From Chloroflexota bacterium (GTDB taxonomy: Bacteria; Chloroflexota; DTOL01; JACQYG01), in contig JACQYG010000196.1 in the NCBI GenBank assembly GCA_016208345.1, forward strand, positions 1-7,978: a stretch of DNA of 7,978 nt, read 5' to 3'. Within the stretch, counting starts at the first letter, position 1. Each line of letters begins with the position of its first letter. The notes beneath the pieces were generated by a model. The model ran no database searches, was not told where the DNA came from, and worked only from the letters and a program-made list of their open reading frames with translations. The translations under genes and the position numbers were made by a program. Below, piece after piece: positions 1 through 6,362 of this stretch.

Positions 1-1774
1 CCAGGGCCACCAGGGAGGGAACGTTGGCAAAGGTGGTGTTCAAGAAATGGTGTGCGCCCGGCGTGAGCAGATAGAGGGGATAGCGCTCCAGGAGTCCCTT
101 GTCTCCTTCCGGGCCCTCCCGCTCCGGCACATGCGCCGGCAAAGGGTCGACGCCCGCCTCCCGCAACTGTCGTGAATAGAACTCCACTTTGCCCGACGGC
201 GTGGTAAAGCGACCATCGGCGAACGGCAGGCCCAGCTCTTTCTCCGTTATCTTGATCGCCCCTTCTTGCCGCAGCCGCTCCAGGGTTATTCGTGGGCCGG
301 AAAGGCTCAGGGTCTCTACGGCGGTCCTGGCCATGTCCTCATCCGATTCGAAAAGGCACTCCTCCTTGAACCCCATTTTCCCGGCCAGTAGACGGAACAC
401 CTCGGTGTTGCTCTTGCACTCGCCCCGGGGAGCTATGGCCGGCTCGTTTAGCTGCACGTACAGGTTGCCATAAGCTTTATGTAAATCCACCCGCTCCAAC
501 TGGGTGGTGGCCGGCAAGGCGATGTCGGCGTAGTCCACGGTGTCGGTGGGGAAGATCTCGTGAACCACGGTGAAAAGATCGTCGCGCAACAGCCCCACGC
601 GTACTTTGCTTTGGTTGGGCGTACTGGCGGCCGGGTTGGAGTTGTAGACGTACAGGGACTTTATGGGCGGCTCAGCGGACAGGAGAGCCTGTCCTAGCTG
701 ATTCATGTTGATGGCCCGGGGCTCCCTGGGTCGCAGGTCGGGGCGCCGCAAGGCCACGTTGTCCCACGGGGCCCAGCCGCTGGTGCTCAGGAGGAAACCG
801 CCTCCCCGAAGCCCCACCTGGCCGGCCAGGGCCGGCAGACAGGCGATGGTTCGAACGATCATACCGCCGTTGCCGTGGCGCTGCACCCCATAGCCCAGGC
901 GCAAGAACGCTGGCTTCGTGCTGGCATAGGCGCAGGCCAACTCTAGGACGTCTTTTTCTCGTATGCCGGTTACCCTTGCCACCCGGTCCAGCGGATATTC
1001 GACCAACCGCTCCTTCAACTCATCAAAACCCACGGTATTGGCCTCTACGTAGTCCTGATCGTGCCAACCATGATCCACCATGGCCCTCATCATGCCCAGG
1101 GCCAGGGCTGCATCGGTGCCCGGGAAGATCTGCAGGTGCTGATCAGCAAACGGAGCGGTGCGGGTGCGTCGGGGGTCGATCAACACTACCCTGGCACCAC
1201 GCCTTTTCGCGTCCTGAATGAACGGAATATAATGGGGATGAGTGGTAGCCGGGTTAGCGCCCCAGATCAGGATCAGCTTGGCGTGGACCATGCTCTCCGG
1301 GTCCGCGCCCTTATTTGCGCCCAGGGAATACCTGACTCCCTCCATCCCGGCGGCAGAGCAGATGGTGCGCTCCAGTTCGCTGGCGCCCAGGCGGTTGAAG
1401 AAGCGCCGGTCCAGGCCATCGTTCTGAACGACGCCCAGAGTGCCGGAATAGCTGTAGGGCAGTATGGCCTCCGGGCCATATCGGGCTATGATCTCCTGCC
1501 ATTTTGACGCTATGGTATCCAGGGCCTCATCCCAGGAGATGCGCCGAAAACGCCCCTCTCCCTTGGCCCCTACGCGCTTCAATGGGTAAAGCAAACGGTC
1601 GGGATGGTATACGAATTGCAAATAGGCCCGGACCTTGACGCACAGCCAGCCACGGGTGAAGGGGTGATGGGGGTCGCCCTTGATCTCCACTGCCACCCCG
1701 TCCCGCACCGTCACCAGCCAGCCACAGGTATCGGGGCAGTCGTGGGGGCAGCAACCGCGAACGATCTTCTCCAC
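1..1774 (-). CDS. Molybdopterin (bis-MGD) oxidoreductase with N-terminal 4Fe-4S site, C-terminus cut by the window edge
   Basis: Reading the minus strand from a GTG at 1774 gives 591 uninterrupted codons to the left edge. Near the N-terminus is C9-x3-C13-x3-C17-x27-C45 (CPHDCPDTC ... GWLCVK), the 4Fe-4S site of the DMSO-reductase superfamily. Family features follow: RRISWDEAL (about 77-85), a Cys at 139 in TICSAAG where formate dehydrogenases carry the Sec/Cys Mo ligand (alignment by eye), LIWGANPATTHP, VVLIDPRRTRTA, and from about residue 570 the start of the dinucleotide-binding domain (YPLYLLTPGAHHF). Related proteins are usually about 680-750 aa, so roughly the last 100-150 residues are missing. 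No Tat signal precedes the first cysteine, so a cytoplasmic enzyme is inferred. The start abuts the stop of the dGTPase-like gene and has GAGAGG six bases upstream, suggesting translational coupling. The substrate cannot be assigned from sequence; family members include formate dehydrogenases, thiosulfate/polysulfide reductases and acetylene hydratase. Confidence 0.93.
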   Translation of the reverse strand, partial: MEKIVRGCCPHDCPDTCGWLVTVRDGVAVEIKGDPHHPFTRGWLCVKVRAYLQFVYHPDRLLYPLKRVGAKGEGRFRRISWDEALDTIASKWQEIIARYGPEAILPYSYSGTLGVVQNDGLDRRFFNRLGASELERTICSAAGMEGVRYSLGANKGADPESMVHAKLILIWGANPATTHPHYIPFIQDAKRRGARVVLIDPRRTRTAPFADQHLQIFPGTDAALALGMMRAMVDHGWHDQDYVEANTVGFDELKERLVEYPLDRVARVTGIREKDVLELACAYASTKPAFLRLGYGVQRHGNGGMIVRTIACLPALAGQVGLRGGGFLLSTSGWAPWDNVALRRPDLRPREPRAINMNQLGQALLSAEPPIKSLYVYNSNPAASTPNQSKVRVGLLRDDLFTVVHEIFPTDTVDYADIALPATTQLERVDLHKAYGNLYVQLNEPAIAPRGECKSNTEVFRLLAGKMGFKEECLFESDEDMARTAVETLSLSGPRITLERLRQEGAIKITEKELGLPFADGRFTTPSGKVEFYSRQLREAGVDPLPAHVPEREGPEGDKGLLERYPLYLLTPGAHHFLNTTFANVPSLVAL

Positions 1775-2917
1775 CTATACCCTCTCATAGGGATCGAACA
1801 ATTTCCTGTTCTCCTCCAGGGCGAAACGGTCCGTCATGCCGGCGATGTAGTCGCAGATGGCCCGGGCCGCCCCTTCTCCGTCAATGCGAGCCCGCACCGA
1901 GAAGGGCAACTGGTCCGGTTGGCTCAGGTAGGCATTGAAGAGCCCGGTCACCACGTGGCGTGCCTTCTCGGCCATGCGAACCACCCGGTAGTGGCGATAC
2001 AGGCGCGTATACAGGAAATCCTTGAGCTCCTGGCGCTTGGCCGTCATCTCCACGGAGAAGTCCACCAGGCTCTCCCGGGCGTTGCGCACGTCCCCCCACG
2101 AGTCCACGTCATGCTCAGTGATCCGTCGCTCAGTCTCGCTTAAAAGGTCTGTGACCTGGACGCCGATGATCTCCCGGACGATGCCGTGACGGACGCGCTC
2201 CGAAAAAGGCTCGCCCACCTCCTGGACGGCCTCCTTCCAAAGTTTAATCTGGCTCAGGTCCTCCGGTGAGATCATCCCCGCCCGGAGCCCATCATCCAGG
2301 TCGTGGCTATTGTAGGCGATCTCATCGGCCGCGCTGACGATCTGGGCTTCGAGGGTGGGCCGAAGATCGGGCTCAAAACCGCTGGCATCGGATCGATCAT
2401 AGGTGGTGACGTGCTTGATTATGCCCTCCCGAACCTCCCAGGTCAGGTTCAGCCCTTTGAAACCCGGGTAGCGTTCCTCTAGCACGTCCACAATGCGCAG
2501 GCTGTGGCTATTGTGCTCGAACCCGCCCCGACCCTCCATCAACTGGTGTAAAGCATCTTCCCCAGAGTGGCCGAACGGCGGATGGCCCAGATCGTGGGCC
2601 AGGGCGATGGCCTCCACCAGGTCCTCGTTGGCACCCAGGGCCCGGGCCACCGTCCGGCCGATCTGAGCGCTTTCCAGGGTGTGGGTCAGCCTGGTGCGAT
2701 AATAGTCGCCCTCGTGATTGACGAAGACCTGGGTCTTGTACTCGAGTCGCCTGAAGGCAGTCGTGTGAATGATGCGGTCCCGGTCCCGCTGGTAAGCAGT
2801 GCGATAGGCGGGCTCTGCCTCCGGATATTCTCGCCCTCGGGAAAGGCGGCTGGCCATGGCATAGGGGGCCAAAGTGCGCTCCTCTACCGCCTCCAGATCC
2901 TCACGCTTCAGCAGCAT
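1775..2917 (-). CDS. dGTPase-like HD-domain deoxynucleoside triphosphate triphosphohydrolase
   Basis: A 380-aa protein of the deoxyguanosinetriphosphate triphosphohydrolase-like family. These metal-dependent enzymes cleave dNTPs to deoxynucleoside plus triphosphate and help set dNTP pools. The HD-domain metal ligands are visible: H79 (RTRLTHTLE), H108-D109 (LAHDLGHPPFGHSGE) and D198 (SAADEIAYNSHDLDDG). The family N-terminal block RTAYQRDRDRIIHTTAFRRLEYKTQV is at about 39-64, and FEHNSHSLRIVD at about 133-144. Length matches bacterial type-2-like dGTPases. I chose the ATG at 2917 because GGAAGGGG sits seven bases upstream and the protein then begins as the family usually does. The frame stays open to 3358, but that extension is antisense to a transporter gene and looks non-coding. 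An in-frame ATG at 2935 would add six residues and lacks a better ribosome site. It probably heads an operon with the molybdopterin oxidoreductase, which starts at its stop codon. Substrate preference among dNTPs is unknown. Confidence 0.93.
   Translation of the reverse strand: MLLKREDLEAVEERTLAPYAMASRLSRGREYPEAEPAYRTAYQRDRDRIIHTTAFRRLEYKTQVFVNHEGDYYRTRLTHTLESAQIGRTVARALGANEDLVEAIALAHDLGHPPFGHSGEDALHQLMEGRGGFEHNSHSLRIVDVLEERYPGFKGLNLTWEVREGIIKHVTTYDRSDASGFEPDLRPTLEAQIVSAADEIAYNSHDLDDGLRAGMISPEDLSQIKLWKEAVQEVGEPFSERVRHGIVREIIGVQVTDLLSETERRITEHDVDSWGDVRNARESLVDFSVEMTAKRQELKDFLYTRLYRHYRVVRMAEKARHVVTGLFNAYLSQPDQLPFSVRARIDGEGAARAICDYIAGMTDRFALEENRKLFDPYERV
1780..1786 (-). promoter_or_regulatory. 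Ribosome binding site for the molybdopterin oxidoreductase (GAGAGGG)
   Basis: On the minus strand GAGAGG (1786 to 1781) lies six bases before the GTG at 1774, inside the last codons of the upstream dGTPase-like gene. It decides the GTG start, because the start follows the TAG stop directly and no ATG lies near enough to keep the first iron-sulfur cysteine. Confidence 0.7.
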
Positions 2918-2924
2918 GCTCTCA

Positions 2925-2932
2925 CCCCTTCC
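2925..2932 (-). promoter_or_regulatory. Ribosome binding site for the dGTPase-like gene (GGAAGGGG)
   Basis: A purine-rich Shine-Dalgarno match on the minus strand, seven bases before the ATG at 2917. It argues for that start over the upstream in-frame ATG at 2935 and over longer readings. Confidence 0.65.
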
Positions 2933-2958
2933 CATCCGATACGCGCCTGTGTTATAAT
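2929..2958 (+). promoter_or_regulatory. Extended -10 promoter for the UPF0016 gene
   Basis: TATAAT at 2953-2958 is a perfect -10 hexamer preceded by TG one base away (2950-2951), the extended -10 form. A weak -35 TTCCCA (2929-2934, 4/6) lies 18 bp upstream. Transcription would begin near 2965, downstream of the ATG at 2957, which supports translation from the later TTG at 3002. Confidence 0.6.
2951..2956 (-). promoter_or_regulatory. Candidate -10 element (TATAAC) for the dGTPase-like operon
   Basis: Read on the minus strand, 2956 to 2951 is TATAAC, 5/6 to the sigma-70-type consensus, and would place a transcription start about 27 bases before the ATG at 2917. No convincing -35 hexamer is seen at 16-18 bp. 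It is the same DNA as the plus-strand -10 of the divergent UPF0016 gene. Confidence 0.4.
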
Positions 2959-2990
2959 GGCGCGGTTTTATGGCTCCTACATTGACACCT

Positions 2991-2995
2991 GGAGG
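2991..2995 (+). promoter_or_regulatory. Ribosome binding site (GGAGG) that fixes a TTG start
   Basis: GGAGG at 2991-2995 sits six bases before TTG at 3002, a near-ideal Shine-Dalgarno arrangement. The nearest in-frame ATG (2957) overlaps the -10 box and has no ribosome site, so the TTG is the more likely start. Confidence 0.75.
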
Positions 2996-3001
2996 CTCTT
3001 C

Positions 3002-3274
3002 TTGAACTGGGAATTCGCCCTCAGCGCCTTCGCCACCATTTTCCTGGCCGAGCTGGGGGACAAAACCCAGCTTGCCTCCATGGCCCTGGCCGCCAGATCC
3101 GGGGCACCGCTGGCGGTCTTCCTGGGGGCCATCAGCGCCCTGGCCCTGGTCACCCTCATCGGCGTGGTATTTGGAGCGTTCATCACCCGCATCATCCCTG
3201 AACCCTACATCCACGCCATTGCGGGCGCCATGTTCATCGTCATCGGGTTCCTGATGCTGACCGGGCGTTTGTGA
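3002..3274 (+). CDS. Single-domain UPF0016/TMEM165-GDT1 family membrane transporter
   Basis: A 90-aa hydrophobic protein starting at TTG (read as Met) with a strong GGAGG upstream. It carries the family signature E-x-G-D-K-T at residues 17-22 in the first membrane segment (about 3-16 plus motif), then segments at about 37-61 and 69-88. The family (yeast Gdt1, human TMEM165, Vibrio MneA) exports or exchanges Mn2+/Ca2+; the acidic motif residues bind the ion. Most members are about 200 aa with two motif-bearing halves. This one is a single half, as in some bacterial members, so it should work as a dimer (inference). It is divergent from the dGTPase-like gene and shares its promoter region. A manganese link with the HD enzyme, which needs a divalent metal, is possible but unproven. 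An alternative ATG at 2957 would add 15 polar residues uncharacteristic of the family. Confidence 0.9.
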   Translation: MNWEFALSAFATIFLAELGDKTQLASMALAARSGAPLAVFLGAISALALVTLIGVVFGAFITRIIPEPYIHAIAGAMFIVIGFLMLTGRL

Positions 3275-3471
3275 GACGCCACGCCGCTCTGGACAGCCAG
3301 CAGCCAGGTTGGCGCGACCCATGGCTCCCGGTGATAAGGATAACCGTCGTTTTCTCACCGCAGAGAGCGCGGAGAACGCAGAGAATAAAGTGGAAATCTC
3401 AGCGGTCTCTGCGTGCTCTGCGGTATACGAGGCTTGCGCCCCTTTGCTACTATCCCGCGGCGCTGGTTCTC
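3275..3471. other. Convergent intergenic region
   Basis: A stretch of 197 bases between the 3' ends of the UPF0016 gene and mutS. Apart from the inverted CGCAGAG repeat I see no gene, RNA or classical rho-independent terminator here. Confidence 0.6.
3357..3424. repeat. Imperfect inverted repeat of CGCRGAGAR units in a convergent intergenic region
   Basis: The left arm (3359-3385) is three tandem 9-mers: CGCAGAGAG, CGCGGAGAA, CGCAGAGAA. The right arm (3407-3424) holds two such units on the opposite strand. Outer ends match exactly (ACCGCAGAG at 3357-3365 against CTCTGCGGT at 3416-3424), as do the inner ends (ACGCAGAGA against TCTCTGCGT); the left arm has about 9-10 extra bases in the middle. 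I recognise it as a dispersed intergenic repeat seen in many environmental bacterial genomes and often mistranslated as SAENAEN-type proteins. It lies between the convergent UPF0016 and mutS genes, where it could act as a hairpin barrier, but no T-run follows either arm. Confidence 0.75.
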
Positions 3472-6144
3472 CTAACTGGCCTCTCGCATCTTGACCTCTT
3501 TGGCCAACTGTTGCAGCTCGTACAGCTTGGTCAGGGCTTCCAGAGGCGACAAAGACAGCACGTCTATCTTCCCCAGGGCCTCCAATGCCGGATGCGGCGG
3601 CGCGAAGAGCGGCAACTGCTGAGCAGGGACAGCCGCCCGCTCCTTAACCGAGCGCCACCGAGACGCGCCCCGCCCCTGGCCATTCTCCAGGCCCTGCAAG
3701 ACCTCCTCCGCCCGGCGGGTCACGCTGCGCGGCAGCCCGGCCAACTGGGCCACGTGGATGCCATAGCTCCGGTCAGCGCCGCCGGGGACGATCCGCCGCA
3801 AAAAGACCACCTTGCCTCCCTCCTCCGCCACCGCCACGTTGAAGTTCCTCACCCGGGGCAACACCTGGGCCAGCCCGGTGAGCTCGTGATAATGAGTGGC
3901 AAACAGGGTCTTGGCGCCCAGCCGTGGGTGGTTATGGATGTACTCCGCCACCGCCCGGGCGATGGCCAGGCCGTCGTAGGTGCTGGTGCCACGGCCGATC
4001 TCATCCAGGACGATCAGGCTCCGGCTTGTAGCATTATGTAAAATGTTGGCGGTCTCCACCATCTCCACCATGAAGGTGCTCTGGCCGGTGGCGATGTCGT
4101 CCTGGGCTCCCACCCGGGTGAAGATCCGGTCCACCAGGCCAATGGTGGCCGAATTGGCGGGCACGAAGCTGCCGATCTGGGCCATGAGCACGATGAGCGC
4201 CACCTGGCGCAGATAGGTAGACTTGCCTGCCATATTGGGGCCGGTCAGGACGATGAGCTGGCTTCCGCTGTTGGAGAGATAGGCATCGTTGGGCACGAAG
4301 GGCTCCTCGGTCAACATTTGCTCCACCACCGGATGGCGCCCGGCAGCGATGCGGATCTCGTCCCCGAGGTTCAGCTCGGGCCGCACGTAGCCATTGCGTA
4401 CTGCCACCTGGGCCAGGGCTGAGTAGACGTCGATCTCCGCCAGGGACGCCGCGATGGCCTTGAGCCGACTCCCAAAGGCTGCCAATTGATCCAGCACCTG
4501 CCTGTAGATTTGGGTCTCCAGCTCCACCATCCGGTCCTGGGCGTTCAGGATCAGGGCCTCATATTCCTTGAGCTCAGGCGTCAGGTAACGCTCCGCGCCA
4601 ACCAGGGTCTGCTTGCGGATGTAGTGCTCCGGCACCAGATGCCGGTTGGGGTTCGTAACCTCTATATAGTAGCCGAAGACCTTATTGTACCCCACCTTTA
4701 GAGATTTGATGCCGGTCTTCTCCCGCTCCGTGCGCTCCAGGTTGGCGATCCATTCCCTGGCGTTCCTCGAGGCGAGGCGCAGGTTGTCCAGTTCAGCCGA
4801 GAACCCCGAACATATCACCCCACCCTCGCCCAGGCCCGCCGGTGGGTCGGGGACGATGGCCTGGCCCACGAGCTGGACCGCCTCGGGGCAGGCCCCCAGG
4901 GGGGCAAAGGGCCGGCCGGGGAGGTTCTCTAGGATGCCGTCTAGTTCGGGGACCACCTCCAGGGTCGCCTTGAGCCCAACCAGGTCCCGCGGGGTGGCGA
5001 TGCCCTGGACCACGCGGCTCGTCAGCCGCTCCAGGTCGTTTATCTTTCCGAGCTTCGAGATCACCTCCTGGCGAGCCTGATGGGCTTCGTAGAAAGCCGC
5101 TACGGCCTCTTGCCTGGCCCTAAGCCCCTCCAGCTCGAGGAGGGGCTGGTTGATCCACCGCCGGAGCAGGCGCCCGCCCATGGCTGTCCGGGTAGCATCC
5201 AGGATCCCCAAGAGCGAGCCCTTCTGACTACTGGTCCGGATGGACTGGGTGATCTCCAGGTTTCTCCTGGTGGCCGGATCCAAGACCATGAACGAGTCGG
5301 TGGAATAGACGGCCAGGCTCGACAATAGGGACAGGGCCGCCTTCTGCGTTTCCGCCAGGTACTGGACAATGGCTCCGGCCGCCTGCACCGCCAGGGGCTT
5401 GCCAGCGCATCCGAAACCGTCCAGGGTGGCCGCCGCGAAGTGATCCAGGAGGGCCTGCCGAGCCACCTCCAGCTCGAAGAGCCGGGGTTCCAAAGGGGTG
5501 AAGTGGCCGGTGCCCCAGGGGAGCCACGGCGGAGGAATCGCCCCGGCCTTGACTCGCTGATCGTCCGGGGCAGTCCGCCCGTTGTTCAGGAGTTGAACTC
5601 CTGAACAACCTTCCCCGGGGAACAGACACTCCGCCGGCTGCAGCCTGGCCAGTTCTTGCTGCACCTGCTGAAGGATAGCCTCACCCTGTAGCTGGGTGGC
5701 GGCGAACTCGCCCGTGGTCACGTCCACGTAGGCCAGTCCCGCCGCCTTGTCCTCCAGGATCAGGGACGCCAGGTAGTTATTGCGCTTTTCGGTCAGGAGC
5801 TGAGGCTCCACCACCGTGCCGGGCGTGATGACGCGGACCACCTCTCTGGGCACGATGCCTTTCACCGTGGCCGGATCCAGCAGTTGCTCGCACACGGCCA
5901 CTTTATAACCGCGATTGATGAGCCTGGCGATGTAGTTGTCCGCGGCGTGGCAGGGGATGCCGGCCAGAGGAACACGCTGGCCTTTGCTGGCCTCTCGGGA
6001 GGTGAGGACGATCTCCAGCTCCCGGGACATGATCCTGGCATCCTCGTCGAAGGTCTCGTAGAAGTCGCCCATCCGGAAGAATAGGATAGCGTCGGGATAC
6101 TGCTTCTTGATGACCAGGTACTGCCGGCGGATGGGGGTAAGCAT
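3472..6144 (-). CDS. mutS: DNA mismatch repair ATPase MutS
   Basis: An 890-aa MutS, the mismatch-recognition ATPase that slides on DNA and recruits MutL. Visible in order: F28-x-E30 (GDFYETF), the aromatic/acidic pair that reads the mismatch; connector domain (about 120-260); core/lever (about 270-560, including NLEITQS and GYNKVFGYYIEVT); ATPase with Walker A GPNMAGKST (635-643, K641), the signature FMVEMVETANIL, Walker B LIVLDEIG (D714, E715) and THYHEL; then the helix-turn-helix dimer interface and a C-terminal QLPLF (843-847), a beta-clamp-binding-type motif. Length is slightly above the usual 850-880 aa. The ATG at 6144 has GGGAG five bases upstream and gives the standard MLTPIRRQY start; longer readings toward 6495 run antisense through another gene. 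Residues 179-188 are encoded by a perfect 14-bp-arm palindrome, an unusual extra segment. No mutL lies within the window. It is a MutS1-type protein: MutS2 lacks the N-terminal mismatch domain. Confidence 0.98.
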   Translation of the reverse strand: MLTPIRRQYLVIKKQYPDAILFFRMGDFYETFDEDARIMSRELEIVLTSREASKGQRVPLAGIPCHAADNYIARLINRGYKVAVCEQLLDPATVKGIVPREVVRVITPGTVVEPQLLTEKRNNYLASLILEDKAAGLAYVDVTTGEFAATQLQGEAILQQVQQELARLQPAECLFPGEGCSGVQLLNNGRTAPDDQRVKAGAIPPPWLPWGTGHFTPLEPRLFELEVARQALLDHFAAATLDGFGCAGKPLAVQAAGAIVQYLAETQKAALSLLSSLAVYSTDSFMVLDPATRRNLEITQSIRTSSQKGSLLGILDATRTAMGGRLLRRWINQPLLELEGLRARQEAVAAFYEAHQARQEVISKLGKINDLERLTSRVVQGIATPRDLVGLKATLEVVPELDGILENLPGRPFAPLGACPEAVQLVGQAIVPDPPAGLGEGGVICSGFSAELDNLRLASRNAREWIANLERTEREKTGIKSLKVGYNKVFGYYIEVTNPNRHLVPEHYIRKQTLVGAERYLTPELKEYEALILNAQDRMVELETQIYRQVLDQLAAFGSRLKAIAASLAEIDVYSALAQVAVRNGYVRPELNLGDEIRIAAGRHPVVEQMLTEEPFVPNDAYLSNSGSQLIVLTGPNMAGKSTYLRQVALIVLMAQIGSFVPANSATIGLVDRIFTRVGAQDDIATGQSTFMVEMVETANILHNATSRSLIVLDEIGRGTSTYDGLAIARAVAEYIHNHPRLGAKTLFATHYHELTGLAQVLPRVRNFNVAVAEEGGKVVFLRRIVPGGADRSYGIHVAQLAGLPRSVTRRAEEVLQGLENGQGRGASRWRSVKERAAVPAQQLPLFAPPHPALEALGKIDVLSLSPLEALTKLYELQQLAKEVKMREAS
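5581..5609. repeat. Perfect 14-bp-arm palindrome inside mutS
   Basis: GTTGTTCAGGAGTT (5581-5594), one central base (G5595), then its exact reverse complement (5596-5609). The match stops sharply at both ends. It is translated in frame as GCSGVQLLNN, residues 179-188 of MutS, in a stretch of the connector domain that looks longer than in familiar MutS proteins. It could be a small mobile palindromic unit or just a local hairpin. Confidence 0.85.
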
Positions 6145-6195
6145 AAAGGCTCCCGGGCACTGCCATGCCTGGCTTTGCCCTGTTCTCAGGTCAAA

Positions 6196-6204
6196 ATTAT
6201 ACCA
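6196..6204 (-). promoter_or_regulatory. Extended -10 promoter for mutS
   Basis: On the minus strand, 6204 to 6196 reads TGGTATAAT: a perfect -10 hexamer (6201-6196) with the TG extension. Transcription would start near 6189 and leave a leader of about 45 bases before the ATG at 6144. No good -35 is visible, as is acceptable for extended -10 promoters. Confidence 0.6.
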
Positions 6205-6210
6205 TATCCA

Positions 6211-6248
6211 CGTCTTGACAGATAGATTAAGACGGACTTGACGGACAG
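6211..6248. repeat. Paired direct and inverted repeats in the mutS/HEPN divergent region
   Basis: CTTGACAGATAG (6214-6225) and CTTGACGGACAG (6237-6248) match at 10 of 12 positions, 23 bp apart, about two helical turns. CGTCTT (6211-6216) and AAGACG (6229-6234) form a 6-bp inverted repeat with a 12-bp spacer. They overlap the -35 of the HEPN/MNT promoter and lie just upstream of the mutS promoter, a plausible operator position. Confidence 0.45.
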
Positions 6249-6266
6249 GGGAAAAAGGAATACACT
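6238..6266 (+). promoter_or_regulatory. Sigma-70-type promoter for the HEPN/MNT module
   Basis: TTGACG (6238-6243, 5/6 to the -35 consensus), a 17-bp spacer, then TACACT (6261-6266, 4/6 to the -10). Transcription would start near 6273, giving a leader of about 90 bases. The -35 lies in the second copy of a 12-bp direct repeat, which hints at repression. Confidence 0.5.
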
Positions 6267-6362
6267 GAAAGGGAGGAAGCAACAGCAGCCGAGTTGACGA
6301 AGCGAACTGCATGATGAACGTGCTACAGACAATGGCTGGTGAGAAGACGGAAGATGGAGCAG

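Noticed and set aside
1604..2143. Plus-strand 179-codon open frame
   Set aside because: Antisense to the molybdopterin oxidoreductase start and the dGTPase-like C-terminal half, both well supported; it has no domain of its own.
2567..3001. Long plus-strand reading continuous with the UPF0016 gene
   Set aside because: Upstream of 3002 it is antisense to the dGTPase-like gene and crosses the shared promoter; only the part from the TTG start matches the family.
2918..3358. N-terminal extension of the dGTPase-like protein by up to 147 residues
   Set aside because: It is antisense to the UPF0016 gene, low in complexity and rich in Gly, Gln and Asp, and bypasses a good ribosome site and family-typical start at 2917.
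3357..3424. Rho-independent terminator for UPF0016 or mutS
   Set aside because: The hairpin is imperfect and neither strand has a T-run after the stem.
3309..3494. Small plus-strand open frame encoding TAESAENAENK
   Set aside because: It is a translation of the CGCAGAG repeat, a known source of false proteins.
3271..4041. Plus-strand 256-codon open frame over the convergent region and the 3' part of mutS
   Set aside because: Antisense to the conserved MutS ATPase domain and running through the CGCAGAG repeat; Arg-, Gln- and Leu-rich with no recognisable domain.
6215..6220. TTGACA as the -35 box of the HEPN/MNT promoter
   Set aside because: A perfect hexamer, but no -10-like sequence lies 16-18 bp downstream; TTGACG at 6238 with TACACT at 6261 fits better.
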